DNA of 64,000 nucleotides from Lentisphaerota bacterium (GCA_015061695.1 SUWA01000002.1:1-64000), one strand, 5' to 3'; counted from the first letter of the stretch, positions 15,434 through 23,327 are shown. Notes: generated by a model not told the origin, from the letters alone. Numbers and translations are program-made.

Positions 15434-17653
15434 TTGATAATGAACAAGTCGAAGAACACCGTGGTTACTGACCCGGTATGCAAGATGCAGTTTCCCGTCG
15501 GACGATCCGCTGCGCAGTATGAATATAACTCAACGATATATTATTTTTGCAATCCGCGCTGCAAAGAACGTTTTGCCGCAGATCCGGAACTTTATTTGAA
15601 AAGTACATCCCCTGCGCCGGGTTGCTGCTGTTGCTCTGAAGCATTTGAAGATGATCAAAACAAAATCGACCGCCGCTTGCGTTCGCTGCGTAACGGATTT
15701 ATTATCAGCGCAGTTATAACGGTGCTGTTGGCTGGCTTGGAGCATTGCAGTTATCTTGATTTATATCTGCGGCAGAATCTGCAATGGTTATTGGCGTCGC
15801 TGGCGGTATTCGGTGCCGGAGGATTTCTTTTAAAAAACGGAATCAAATCGCTTTCCGGGTTCAGATTCAACATGTTTACCCTGATAAGCATGGGTATCAT
15901 GACAGCTTACATCTTCAGTGTTTACGCTTTATTTTTCGGTTTTACACTGCCTGAATCGCTGCTGAACGGCAATGGATTGGCCAAACTGCACTTTGTACCG
16001 GCAGCCATGATCACGACTTTGGTGATTTTGGGGCAATACCTGGAAAGCCGGGCCAGTCGCGGAGCCAGTCGGGCTATCAGAGCATTGATGGAGTTGGTTC
16101 CGCCGACTGCTCACCGGATTTCAGAGTGTGGATGTGTTAAAGATGTAGCATTGGATCAGATAAAAAAGGGCGATTGCCTGAAAGTTATGCCGCATGAAAA
16201 AATTCCGGTCGATGGTGTGGTCATTGCCGGCTGCAGCAGCGTGGATGAGTCAATGCTTTCCGGCGAAGCACTGCCGATCGCCAAACAGCCCGGCGACCGC
16301 TTGGCAGCCGGCACGGAAAATGGCGAAAGTGTACTGGAAATGCGCTCCGAAGCGGTCGGACGCGATACGCTGCTGGGGCAAATCGTGGATCTGGTCAGGG
16401 CGGCGCGTAATACCAGGTTGCCGATCCAGAAACTGGCGGATAAAGTTTCGGCAATTTTTGTGCCAACGGTACTGGCGATCGCGGTTGCGGCGCTGCTGAT
16501 CTGGGGGTTAGCGGTAAAAGATTGGTCGATGGCATTGGGCTGTTTTACCTCCGTATTGCTGGCGGCGTGCCCGTGCGCGTTGGGCTTGGCGGCACCGCTG
16601 GCGGTAATGGTGGGGATCGGACGCGGCGCCCGCTGCGGTATATTGATAAAAAATGCTTCAACATTGGAAGATTTGCGCAAAGTAGATATCATAATGTTGG
16701 ATAAAACCGGTACTTTGACCGAAAATAAGCCTGAAATCACCGAAGTCTATATCGATGATGCTATTGGCGAAAAAGAGTTTTATCAAACGCTGCTGGCATT
16801 GGAGCAAAACAGTCTGCATCCGCTGGCTCATGCAGTAAAAAATATGCCGCAAGCGGCTCAATTCAATCATGATCTGCCACCGGTCGAAAAATTTATTTCG
16901 ATTCCGGGGCAGGGGGTGAAAGGTGTTTGCAACAACGCTTTTTTCCTGTTGGGCAGTCCGGAATTCATGCGGCAAAATCAACTGGATCTTCAAAGTTTCC
17001 TGAACAGGATCAAAGTCGATATTACTGCGCTTGAACGCAGTGTGATCATGCTTGGATGCGATAAAAAACTTTTGGGGATGCTGGTTGCCTCTGACCGCAT
17101 CCGGCCGGACGCCGCCGGCGTGATTGCTGAAATCAAACAGCACCGGATCGAACCGATCCTGTTGAGCGGAGATAATCCAACTGCCGTCAAAAGCGTGGCG
17201 CTTAAATTAGGGATCGAAGAATTCTACGGCGCGTTATCTCCGCAGCAAAAACTGGAAAAAGTCAAAGCCATGCAAGCCTTCGGGCGCCGGGTGGCCATGG
17301 TGGGCGACGGGGTCAACGATGCCGCAGCACTGGCGGCCGCCGAAGTCGGGATCGCCATGGGCAGCGGTACGGATGCGGCATTGGAAAACGCCGGTGTAAC
17401 TCTGTTGGCCGGCAATATCGGCAAATTGGGCGCGCTGCTGCACTTGAGCCGTGCAGTTAACGAAACGATCAAGGTCAATTTATACTTGGCATTTGCTTAC
17501 AACATGCTGCTGATACCGTTTGCCGCCGGGGCTTTTTACTCGCTGGTACACTTTCAGATTACCCCGGCGGTGAGTGCGATCGCCATGTCGGGATCATGTT
17601 TGTTGGTGGTGAGTAATTCTTTGCGGTTGTGGAATTTAAAGCTCAATAAGTAA
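15434..17653 (+). CDS. copA: Copper-type P1B ATPase with N-terminal YHS domain
   Basis: 739 residues. P1B ATPases pump Cu(I)/Ag(I) or similar metals out of the cytoplasm. Residues about 12-50 form a YHS domain (TDPVCKMQF, YYFCNPRCKERF), followed by a CCCC-containing linker; the usual heavy-metal-associated domain is absent. Eight hydrophobic spans flank the actuator loop (DESMLSGEALP), the metal-binding ACPCALGLA motif, DKTGTLTENK with the phosphorylated Asp, SLHPLAHAV nucleotide-binding HP motif and MVGDGVNDAAALAAA. The frame begins with TTG at 15434, seven bases after AAGGAA; ATG at 15440 is possible but more distant. The spacing to the pseudopilin stop is 12 bp, so expression is probably coupled. 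The metal is inferred from CPC. Confidence 0.93.
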   Translation: MIMNKSKNTVVTDPVCKMQFPVGRSAAQYEYNSTIYYFCNPRCKERFAADPELYLKSTSPAPGCCCCSEAFEDDQNKIDRRLRSLRNGFIISAVITVLLAGLEHCSYLDLYLRQNLQWLLASLAVFGAGGFLLKNGIKSLSGFRFNMFTLISMGIMTAYIFSVYALFFGFTLPESLLNGNGLAKLHFVPAAMITTLVILGQYLESRASRGASRAIRALMELVPPTAHRISECGCVKDVALDQIKKGDCLKVMPHEKIPVDGVVIAGCSSVDESMLSGEALPIAKQPGDRLAAGTENGESVLEMRSEAVGRDTLLGQIVDLVRAARNTRLPIQKLADKVSAIFVPTVLAIAVAALLIWGLAVKDWSMALGCFTSVLLAACPCALGLAAPLAVMVGIGRGARCGILIKNASTLEDLRKVDIIMLDKTGTLTENKPEITEVYIDDAIGEKEFYQTLLALEQNSLHPLAHAVKNMPQAAQFNHDLPPVEKFISIPGQGVKGVCNNAFFLLGSPEFMRQNQLDLQSFLNRIKVDITALERSVIMLGCDKKLLGMLVASDRIRPDAAGVIAEIKQHRIEPILLSGDNPTAVKSVALKLGIEEFYGALSPQQKLEKVKAMQAFGRRVAMVGDGVNDAAALAAAEVGIAMGSGTDAALENAGVTLLAGNIGKLGALLHLSRAVNETIKVNLYLAFAYNMLLIPFAAGAFYSLVHFQITPAVSAIAMSGSCLLVVSNSLRLWNLKLNK

Positions 17654-17687
17654 AAAACGGTACAGCAAAAATTGCTTTGCTGTACCG
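17652..17687 (-). terminator. Terminator of the phage morphogenesis operon
   Basis: A perfect 12-bp stem (CGGTACAGCAAA 17658-17669, TTTGCTGTACCG 17676-17687) with six-base loop; on the minus strand it is followed by TTTTTT. It also sits just behind the copA stop on the plus strand, where a T run is lacking. Confidence 0.85.
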
Positions 17688-17721
17688 ATAACAACAACAT
17701 AAATGAGCGTATGTCAAAAAC

Positions 17722-18135
17722 TCATCCGCGGTTTATTTTGATTTCGCCGTAGCCGGGCAAACGGGAGAGAAATAATTCACAACGCGGAGCCAATACTCCA
17801 CTTGCCGCAACGCCCACGGACTCCGACTCGACAGAGCGTTCGTAATACTCCCGCTTGCCGATGCCATCGATGGATTCGCTTTTAAGTGCGCCATGCGCTG
17901 TGCTTTCCCCCGAACGGCAATTTTCCTGCAATGCCAGATAGAGCGCCTGTTCGCAAACGGCGCAAAACACCAGCAGGTCGCCAATATCCAGCGTGGGAGT
18001 ATTCAATGCCAATTTGATGTCATCTTCCGCCATTTTTACAGCTGCACTTTGAGTGTCAGCCGGCAAATTCTGCCAATGACGCCGTTGCAAATGGCATTGA
18101 AAATACTCTTGAACCTGAATCATATTGCTTTGCAT
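17722..18135 (-). CDS. Phage head-tail connector-like protein
   Basis: 137 residues, no signal or membrane span. The arrangement of an alpha-helical N-terminal half (AEDDIKLALNTPTLDIGDLLVFCAV is one helix-loop pair) followed by ALKSESIDGIGKREYYER is that of small gp6-like connector or adaptor proteins, in which a SES.DG segment is common just after the helices. In tailed phages such proteins form a ring beneath the portal. It is the last gene of a three-gene operon behind the capsid gene, separated by a strong hairpin; GAGGAG lies nine bases before ATG 18135. Assignment rests on context and pattern rather than a firm motif. Confidence 0.6.
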   Translation of the reverse strand: MQSNMIQVQEYFQCHLQRRHWQNLPADTQSAAVKMAEDDIKLALNTPTLDIGDLLVFCAVCEQALYLALQENCRSGESTAHGALKSESIDGIGKREYYERSVESESVGVAASGVLAPRCELFLSRLPGYGEIKINRG

Positions 18136-18160
18136 AAAATATACTCCTCGTTTTTGCAGA

Positions 18161-18206
18161 ACCTCCGGAATGGGGTAATGGAGGCAGATGATCCCATTCC
18201 GGAGGT
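18161..18206. other. Perfect 14-bp stem-loop between capsid and connector genes
   Basis: ACCTCCGGAATGGG (18161-18174) and CCCATTCCGGAGGT (18193-18206) pair perfectly around an 18-base loop. There is no T run after it on the minus strand, so it is unlikely to terminate fully; a stabiliser of the capsid mRNA end or partial terminator fits. Confidence 0.85.
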
Positions 18207-18222
18207 TTATGCAAAGTCAGTT

Positions 18223-19374
18223 TTAATTGGCGTTTTTCAACTGCTTGATCGCTTCGGCACTGTTCAGAACATTGTGGATCCGGCACAGACGCTGACGGGC
18301 ATTTTTAAACTCAAAAGTAAGTTCCCCAAGCGCCATACGTTTGACGCCGTCAAAGCCCTGCGGCGTAGCGTCCACATCGGTAATACTGCGGCCTTTCAAG
18401 CTGGCCAGCCCCAAACCGGTGGTATCCATCACCCAAATATCGTTATCCGGCACATCCGGATCGGCCATGATGGTCATACCGCGACCGGAAATTTCGTTCA
18501 CGATCGTAGCAACGTAGGCTCCGCGGCGGTTGTCGCTGCGCAGAATCTGCAAGCTGGGCTTGTATTCGTTGGAAAGCACGCGTGCCTGACCGGGACTGCA
18601 CAAGATCTGCATCGGTTCGCCGCCTTCGGAAAGAATATTCTGGGCCGCGTCGTTGATCATAAAACTGTCCAACGCCAGATTGGCTCCATCAATACTCATG
18701 CAATCTTCGCCGGCGGCAAAACAATACAGACCGCCGGCTTCGCCGCGCACGCCGGATGTCGGTTCACGCCGCACGCCGAAAAGCGCCACCCGGTTGAGAT
18801 CGCGGGCCAGTTCCCCCAAAGCAAAGGCGGTCTGACGGTTGAGCTGGTTATCCACCGAACCGTAAACATTGATCGCCAGCGCGGTGCCGGTAAGCACAAT
18901 ATCTTTGCGGAAGATCTGCATGTAGTTGTAGTTTACACCGCTGGCGTGGCTGGTTTCTTCGCCATCGCCATTGACCGAACCTTCCGCCATGGGGCTGCTG
19001 ACGATATTCATAATTGCGCCGTTATCCGGCATGAGCGTATCCGAACCGTTGGCACCGGCCAGTTCCAAAGCAAAACTGCCGCTGTTGACTGCAGTTACCC
19101 GGAACAAGGCCGGATCGTTTTTGACCACCAGCAAAGTACCGACTTTAAGTTTGCTGATATCTTCAGCTGCCGCACTCATCTGATTGCCGGATACCCCGGT
19201 AACGGTTACATTGCGGCCTTCGATCTGATCTTCGAGCCACTCATGTTTCTGCGCGGTGCCATCCTGCACGGTTTTGAAGTTGGAAATGAAACGCGGTTCG
19301 TCCTTTACCACCGACGAAAGCACGTCCGAAAGATCACGTTTTTTATTGGCAAAACTGTAAGCATAAATAGTCAT
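18223..19374 (-). CDS. Major capsid protein, SU10/DUF5309-type (HK97 fold)
   Basis: 383 residues, no signal peptide. The overall pattern matches the SU10-type major capsid family (DUF5309): N-terminal segment around D35-W46 (TAQKHEWLED), the middle region with YNYMQIFRKDIVLTGTA and a helix GELARDLNRVALFG that corresponds to the spine helix RD(I/L)E..LL, then an EAGGLYCF turn and the C-terminal P-domain (MQILCSPGQARVL, GMTIMADPDVPDNDIWVMD). Such proteins build icosahedral heads. The reading frame is full length without damage, with AAGGA nine bases before ATG. It is flanked by scaffold and connector genes, but terminase, portal and protease genes are missing nearby. Confidence 0.8.
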   Translation of the reverse strand: MTIYAYSFANKKRDLSDVLSSVVKDEPRFISNFKTVQDGTAQKHEWLEDQIEGRNVTVTGVSGNQMSAAAEDISKLKVGTLLVVKNDPALFRVTAVNSGSFALELAGANGSDTLMPDNGAIMNIVSSPMAEGSVNGDGEETSHASGVNYNYMQIFRKDIVLTGTALAINVYGSVDNQLNRQTAFALGELARDLNRVALFGVRREPTSGVRGEAGGLYCFAAGEDCMSIDGANLALDSFMINDAAQNILSEGGEPMQILCSPGQARVLSNEYKPSLQILRSDNRRGAYVATIVNEISGRGMTIMADPDVPDNDIWVMDTTGLGLASLKGRSITDVDATPQGFDGVKRMALGELTFEFKNARQRLCRIHNVLNSAEAIKQLKNAN

Positions 19375-19412
19375 ATTGATAATCCTTTTTTATTGTTTTT
19401 TGATTTGAAAAG

Positions 19413-19985
19413 TTAAAAAATTTCCGGCGCGCCGGCCAGCATTGACTCCAATGCAGCCATCCGGTTGGCGCCGTGCGGCAGCTCCGAAACTCCATTGTGC
19501 AAATTAGTTCCGGGGCGACTGCCGGAACCCGGCTTGAGCGGCAGCGAAAAATATCTGGGGTTGGCAGCCTTGAACTCCTGCAGAAAACGGGTTGCACCGG
19601 TATTATCATCCGGATCGATCTGGTGTTTTTGAAGGAGAAAATCCAAAAACTCCACATCATTGAACCCGCTGCCGGAGGCCAGCTTCTGCAGCTGATTGCT
19701 CCGCTGCAAAAGCTTAAGCTCGCCGTGAAGCTGATCGCGCTGCGCCGCAGTTGATTGCAATTCGCGCCGGATCTGCTCCGTTCCGGAAAGTGTTTCCTGG
19801 GTCAGAATACCGCGCAGACTCTTTTTGAGTTCGGCTAATTCCTGCTGCAAGGCCGCCAGTTCAACCGGTGGGTTTTCCGGTTCCGGCGACGGACTGCCAG
19901 GTGATCCCGGAATGTTCTCCGGGGGAGGGGGAGATGCTGCCTTGTCTGACAAAGCAGCAACATCGTTGAATGTTTCATCAACCAT
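19413..19985 (-). CDS. Phage capsid scaffold-like protein
   Basis: 190 residues. A Pro-rich N-terminal stretch (about residues 18-42) precedes a coiled coil (about 44-100; ELAALQQELAELKKSL and RRELQSTAAQRDQLHGELKL), then a C-terminal LASGSGFNDVEFLDFLLQKH segment. This is the layout of capsid assembly scaffolds such as the GP20/minor structural protein family, in which a coiled coil dimerises and the C-terminal helices bind capsid subunits. CAGGAG is five bases before ATG 19985. It is the first gene of the operon and 38 bp upstream of the capsid gene, the usual order. Confidence 0.65.
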   Translation of the reverse strand: MVDETFNDVAALSDKAASPPPPENIPGSPGSPSPEPENPPVELAALQQELAELKKSLRGILTQETLSGTEQIRRELQSTAAQRDQLHGELKLLQRSNQLQKLASGSGFNDVEFLDFLLQKHQIDPDDNTGATRFLQEFKAANPRYFSLPLKPGSGSRPGTNLHNGVSELPHGANRMAALESMLAGAPEIF

Positions 19986-20010
19986 AAAAACTCCTGTATG
20001 AATAAGTTTT

Positions 20011-20054
20011 GAAACGTCTTACTTCATTGCCGGATGCAGTGAAAGCTGCGTTTC
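20011..20054. other. Structured leader upstream of the scaffold gene
   Basis: GAAACG (20011-20016) pairs with CGTTTC (20049-20054), with a nested GCAG/CTGC pair inside. It lies in the 5' untranslated part of the phage operon, about 25 bases before the ribosome site, and could be a regulatory RNA structure. Confidence 0.35.
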
Positions 20055-20099
20055 GTTATCCATAGAGTTTTTTGTCAACAAAACCCTTTTTACAAGCAC

Positions 20100-20133
20100 A
20101 AAAAAAGCCCGCAGACTGCAATGTCCCGGGCTT
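20100..20133 (-). terminator. Terminator of leuD
   Basis: On the minus strand AAGCCCG and CGGGCTT (20127-20133 and 20105-20111) form a 7-bp stem followed by a run of T. It separates leuCD from the phage operon. Confidence 0.75.
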
Positions 20134-20150
20134 GAAAAAATCGGTTGTTT

Positions 20151-20675
20151 TCAGTATTTTTTGTCGGCGTAAGCAACCCAGCCGCCGGCTTTGACCAACT
20201 CCAGGTCAAAGGGGGCGATCTCAAACTTATACACCTTGCTGGTCTGATCGTTGGTGATCGTAAATTCACATTTATCAAGATCGGTCTTGCACTCCGCCGG
20301 AGTTCCGGCAAAGGTGGCAAAAATATCGTCGATCTGTTCAGAACTCAACGAAATAGCCGCCAGACCGCAGTTGAACATATTCTGACGGAAAATACGGGCA
20401 AAGTTGACCGCAATCACCAGATTGATATTGTTGCACTCCAACACCCAGGGGGCATGTTCGCGCGAAGAACCGCACCCAAAGTTGGCCCGCGTTACGATGA
20501 CCGCTTTGCCGTCAATATCTTTTTTAGGATCAAAACCGGGCAGGGAAAGATCTTCCAGGCAGTACGGTTTGAGCGCAGCCTTGGTCAGCTCGGTCAAATA
20601 TTTAGCCGGAATGATCTCGTCGGTATTGATATCGGAACGGTCAAGAAACAGGATTTTTCCATTAAAATTTTTCAT
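20151..20675 (-). CDS. leuD: 3-isopropylmalate dehydratase small subunit
   Basis: 174 residues; with LeuC it isomerises 2-isopropylmalate to 3-isopropylmalate in leucine synthesis. The swivel domain shows DRSDINTDEIIPAKYLTEL near the N-terminus and FGCGSSREHAPWVL around residues 71-84, the standard small-subunit signature with the catalytic Ser. Length is short, as for the archaeal/clostridial LeuD type that partners a roughly 420-residue LeuC. It starts 27 bp after the leuC stop; the ribosome site is weak (AAGG at about -15), so coupling to leuC translation is plausible. Confidence 0.93.
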   Translation of the reverse strand: MKNFNGKILFLDRSDINTDEIIPAKYLTELTKAALKPYCLEDLSLPGFDPKKDIDGKAVIVTRANFGCGSSREHAPWVLECNNINLVIAVNFARIFRQNMFNCGLAAISLSSEQIDDIFATFAGTPAECKTDLDKCEFTITNDQTSKVYKFEIAPFDLELVKAGGWVAYADKKY

Positions 20676-20702
20676 AATTATCTATGCCTTGCTGCTTATT
20701 GT

Positions 20703-21989
20703 TCAACCTTTGTAGAGCGGAGAGTTGGTAATAACCCCGGCAATGGCTGTAGCCGCCGCCGTAGCCGGACTCATCAGGTGTACCATACCGCCTTTGCCCA
20801 TACGGCCATTGAAGTTGCGGTTAGTGGTGGAAGCACAAACTTCTCCATTGGCCAAAACGCCGTTGCTCATGCCCAGACAAGCTCCGCAAGTGGGGTTGGT
20901 AACACAGAACCCGGCTTCCATAAAGATTTCGATCAAACCTTCTTTGAGCGCCTGCTGATAGATCAGCGGAGTGGCGGGCGACACTACCGCACGCACATTG
21001 TCGCTGATGCGTTTGCCTTTGAGAATACTGGCGGCAATGCGCAAGTCTTCCAGACGGCCGTTGGTGCAGCTGCCAATGTAGACCTGATCGACCGGCGTAC
21101 CGGTCATTTCGCGCACGCTTTTGACCTGATCGGGTTTGTAGTTGAACGTTACCATCGGTTCCAGCGTTGTTACATCAAAATCGATGACTTTGGCGTATTT
21201 TGCATCGGCATCGGGCAGGAACTTGGAATATTCCGCCAGCGCAGCTTCTTTACTGGCAAATTCATCCTGAATAAAGGGCCAGAGGTAATCCACCGTAACC
21301 ATATCCGGATAGCAGATACCGCAGGTGCCGCCGGCTTCGATCGCCATGTTGCAAAGGGTCATACGGGCATCCATCTTCATGGCCGATACAGTTTCGCCGG
21401 CAAATTCAATAACGTGGTCAGTTGCACCATTGACGGTCAAAGTTTTGATGACAGCAAGAATAACATCTTTGGCATAAACACCTTCCGGCAGAGTTCCGGT
21501 AATGTTTACTTTGATCGTTTCCGGCTCGCGCATAGTGCATACGCCTTTGAGAATGCCGACTTCGAGGTCGGTAGTACCAACGCCGGCAGCAAACGCGCCG
21601 AATGCACCATGAGTACAAGTGTGGGAGTCCCCCATGATGATCGTATATCCGGGGCGGACAAAACCCTTTTCCGGGAAGATCGCGTGGCAAACCCCATTGC
21701 GCCCGACATCAAAAAAGTCTTTGATCCCGTGGCGGCGGGCCCAATCGCGCATAGTCTTGCCCTGTTCGGCCGTCTTGGAGTCTTTAGCCGGAGTAACGTG
21801 GTCGATCACCGCCTTGATTTTGGTGGGATCAAAAACCCGGTCTTTACCGATAGCAACCAGATCATTGATAGCGATCGGTGTGGTGATTTCGTGACAGAAA
21901 ACGCGATCCAGACTCAATACGGCCACGCCGGGGGCAGGGGAGTCGATGCGGTGCGCGTCAAAAATCTTTTGAGCAGCAGTTTTACCCAT
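20703..21989 (-). CDS. leuC: 3-isopropylmalate dehydratase large subunit
   Basis: 428 residues, of the short aconitase-like type shared with homoaconitase. It carries the [4Fe-4S] cluster; ligands appear as Cys in IGSCTNGRLEDL and in NPTCGACLGMSNG. GDSHTCTHGAFGAFAAGVG is the aconitase signature. The frame is open to 22052, but ATG 21989 (MGKTAAQKIF) has AAGGAGA seven bases before it and matches the family start. Homoaconitase (HacA) cannot be excluded by motif; leuD alongside and the frequent role in leucine synthesis favour LeuC. Upstream is a 15-base hairpin at 22021-22035. Confidence 0.93.
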   Translation of the reverse strand: MGKTAAQKIFDAHRIDSPAPGVAVLSLDRVFCHEITTPIAINDLVAIGKDRVFDPTKIKAVIDHVTPAKDSKTAEQGKTMRDWARRHGIKDFFDVGRNGVCHAIFPEKGFVRPGYTIIMGDSHTCTHGAFGAFAAGVGTTDLEVGILKGVCTMREPETIKVNITGTLPEGVYAKDVILAVIKTLTVNGATDHVIEFAGETVSAMKMDARMTLCNMAIEAGGTCGICYPDMVTVDYLWPFIQDEFASKEAALAEYSKFLPDADAKYAKVIDFDVTTLEPMVTFNYKPDQVKSVREMTGTPVDQVYIGSCTNGRLEDLRIAASILKGKRISDNVRAVVSPATPLIYQQALKEGLIEIFMEAGFCVTNPTCGACLGMSNGVLANGEVCASTTNRNFNGRMGKGGMVHLMSPATAAATAIAGVITNSPLYKG

Positions 21990-22020
21990 AAAATATTCTC
22001 CTTGAAATAAAAACAGCGTC

Positions 22021-22035
22021 CCGGAGTCGCTCCGG
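22021..22035 (-). other. Hairpin in the leuC leader
   Basis: CCGGAG-TCG-CTCCGG is a perfect 6-bp stem, extended by one or two pairs, followed on the minus strand by GCTGTTTTT. It may end transcripts from the TrpC-like gene or act as an attenuator for leuC. Confidence 0.4.
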
Positions 22036-22088
22036 AACAAATTAAAAAACAATGCTGAATGGTAATTTAGCGCAACTTGTTATTTTTG

Positions 22089-22856
22089 TCAATCTTTAAT
22101 CGGAGTTTTTCCCCGGAAAAAGAGTGCGCCATCGCATAAAAATCCATACAAATCATCATTCCAGCGGTCACCATTGATCAGGGCAGGGGTATCGGCGGGG
22201 ATTTGCAGCAATAAAGAGTTTAATTCTTCCTTGCTGACAGTCGGCTCATCAATATAGACGGCCGCGATTTGCGGAAGCAGCGGCTTGATCCGATCCCAGT
22301 CGCTTTGATTCAGAACTTCGGCCACCACTTCCAGCTTCAAACTGACAGCTTGTTCAATAAACTTATTCAGCTCATATTGATCGAGCAGGGCAACCGTCAG
22401 CCGGACCGCATCCGCACCCCACAAAACTGATTGCATAAGCTGGTAATCGTCGATTATAAAATCCCAGCGGATGACCGGCGGTTTAACCAGATGAGTTACT
22501 CCGGTAAGCATACTGGGCGCGCCGCCGTAGAAATTCTTTTCGGTAACTACCGCTACTGCAGCGCACGCCGCGGCTTCATACTTGCCGGCTTGCTGCAAAC
22601 AGTCAAAATCGGCCATTAAAGTGCCATCTTCAGGAAAGTTTTTCTGGATCACACCAACGATCTTTTTGCTGTTGTTTTTTTCAGAACGCGCTCCGGGCAG
22701 GGTTAGAACACTTTTCAAATCCCGGTGCGTCCGGCAATGCTCCCGGCAAAGCTCCAGAATATTTTCCGGCGGCAATAACATCTTTTGTTTGACTAAATCG
22801 CGCCGGATCAAAGCAGATACTTCGCAATAAAAATCAATTAAACGGCTCTGCGGCAT
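22089..22856 (-). CDS. TrpC-like protein (indole-3-glycerol phosphate synthase fold) lacking key catalytic residues
   Basis: 255 residues with the fold of indole-3-glycerol phosphate synthase: GKYEAAACAAVAVVTEKNFYGG and RWDFIIDDYQLMQSVLWGADAV are recognisable as family motifs (usually AVLTE..F.G and RKDFIID.YQ...A...GADA). The usual EIKxxSPSKG phosphate/catalytic motif is replaced by GVIQKNFPEDG, so the Glu and Lys of the first motif are gone, and the catalytic Lys of RKDF is Trp (RWDF). The later Glu (VVAEVLN) is kept. The protein is probably not an active TrpC and may bind a phosphate ligand, or be a drifting paralogue. It has its own sigma70 promoter overlapped by a palindrome, and no trp genes beside it. 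Confidence 0.75.
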   Translation of the reverse strand: MPQSRLIDFYCEVSALIRRDLVKQKMLLPPENILELCREHCRTHRDLKSVLTLPGARSEKNNSKKIVGVIQKNFPEDGTLMADFDCLQQAGKYEAAACAAVAVVTEKNFYGGAPSMLTGVTHLVKPPVIRWDFIIDDYQLMQSVLWGADAVRLTVALLDQYELNKFIEQAVSLKLEVVAEVLNQSDWDRIKPLLPQIAAVYIDEPTVSKEELNSLLLQIPADTPALINGDRWNDDLYGFLCDGALFFRGKTPIKD

Positions 22857-22903
22857 AATACACCCTATCCTTAATAAAACATTTTCTTATTTTTTCGGTG
22901 CAT

Positions 22904-22932
22904 ATTGTAGCACACAACTCTTCATTTGTCAA
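22904..22932 (-). promoter_or_regulatory. Promoter of the TrpC-like gene
   Basis: On the minus strand TTGACA (22932-22927), 17-bp spacer, TACAAT (22909-22904); near-consensus, about 48 bases before the ATG. Confidence 0.8.
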
Positions 22933-22943
22933 ATGTTGACAAA
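22925..22943. promoter_or_regulatory. Operator-like palindrome over the -35 box
   Basis: TTTGTCAA-ATG-TTGACAAA is a perfect 8-3-8 inverted repeat covering the -35 element of the TrpC-like gene promoter, the position expected for a repressor site. Confidence 0.65.
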
Positions 22944-23327
22944 AGTTCTATATAATGAAAACCGTAAAAATTGATTTTTTCAAGCATCACGGAGTTGACA
23001 CTGCAAAAAGACCAAACTTATTAACAAAATTAATCACAAGTTATTAACAGGCTTTGTTTGCATTATATTTAACTTGTTTATTGCAAGGTTGTTGTGGCAA
23101 TAACAACCAATCAACAAGCACATACTCGACTTAACATAACGTGTATTATGCGACATAATAAAATAGCCGGAAACGCCCCTCTGACGCGAGTTAATCTTGG
23201 TGCATGGATCATATCGGGTTTATCAATAAGCCCTGCTCTGAAGCGATTTTATTTTGCATCCGGATTTTTATTTTTACTTTAATCTATTTCCAATACGACT
23301 ATGATCAACTTTGGTATTGGCAATTTT
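22944..23327. other. AT-rich intergenic region with no gene seen
   Basis: Nearly 400 bases without a convincing coding frame, between the TrpC-like gene (minus) and the stop of the BaiN-like gene (minus). It holds three 9-mers of related sequence, TTATTAACA (23018-23026), TTAATCACA (23030-23038) and TTATTAACA (23041-23049), spaced about one helical turn, and a GGTTGTT/AACAACC hairpin at 23087-23108. The 9-mers are one or two changes from the DnaA box TTATNCACA. Small frames here lack ribosome sites. Confidence 0.5.

Noticed and set aside
17893-19416. Plus-strand frame of 507 codons over the capsid gene
   Set aside because: Antisense to the capsid operon; no ribosome site and composition of a mirror frame (rich in His, Phe and Gln).
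20145-22010. Plus-strand frame of 621 codons over leuCD
   Set aside because: Antisense to two well-supported enzymes with intact catalytic motifs.
23018-23049. Replication origin
   Set aside because: Only three weak DnaA-like 9-mers, no dnaA, dnaN or gidA nearby; insufficient.
23094-23282. Plus-strand ORF of 62 codons in the 22.9-23.3 kb gap
   Set aside because: No ribosome site and no recognisable sequence; the region looks non-coding.
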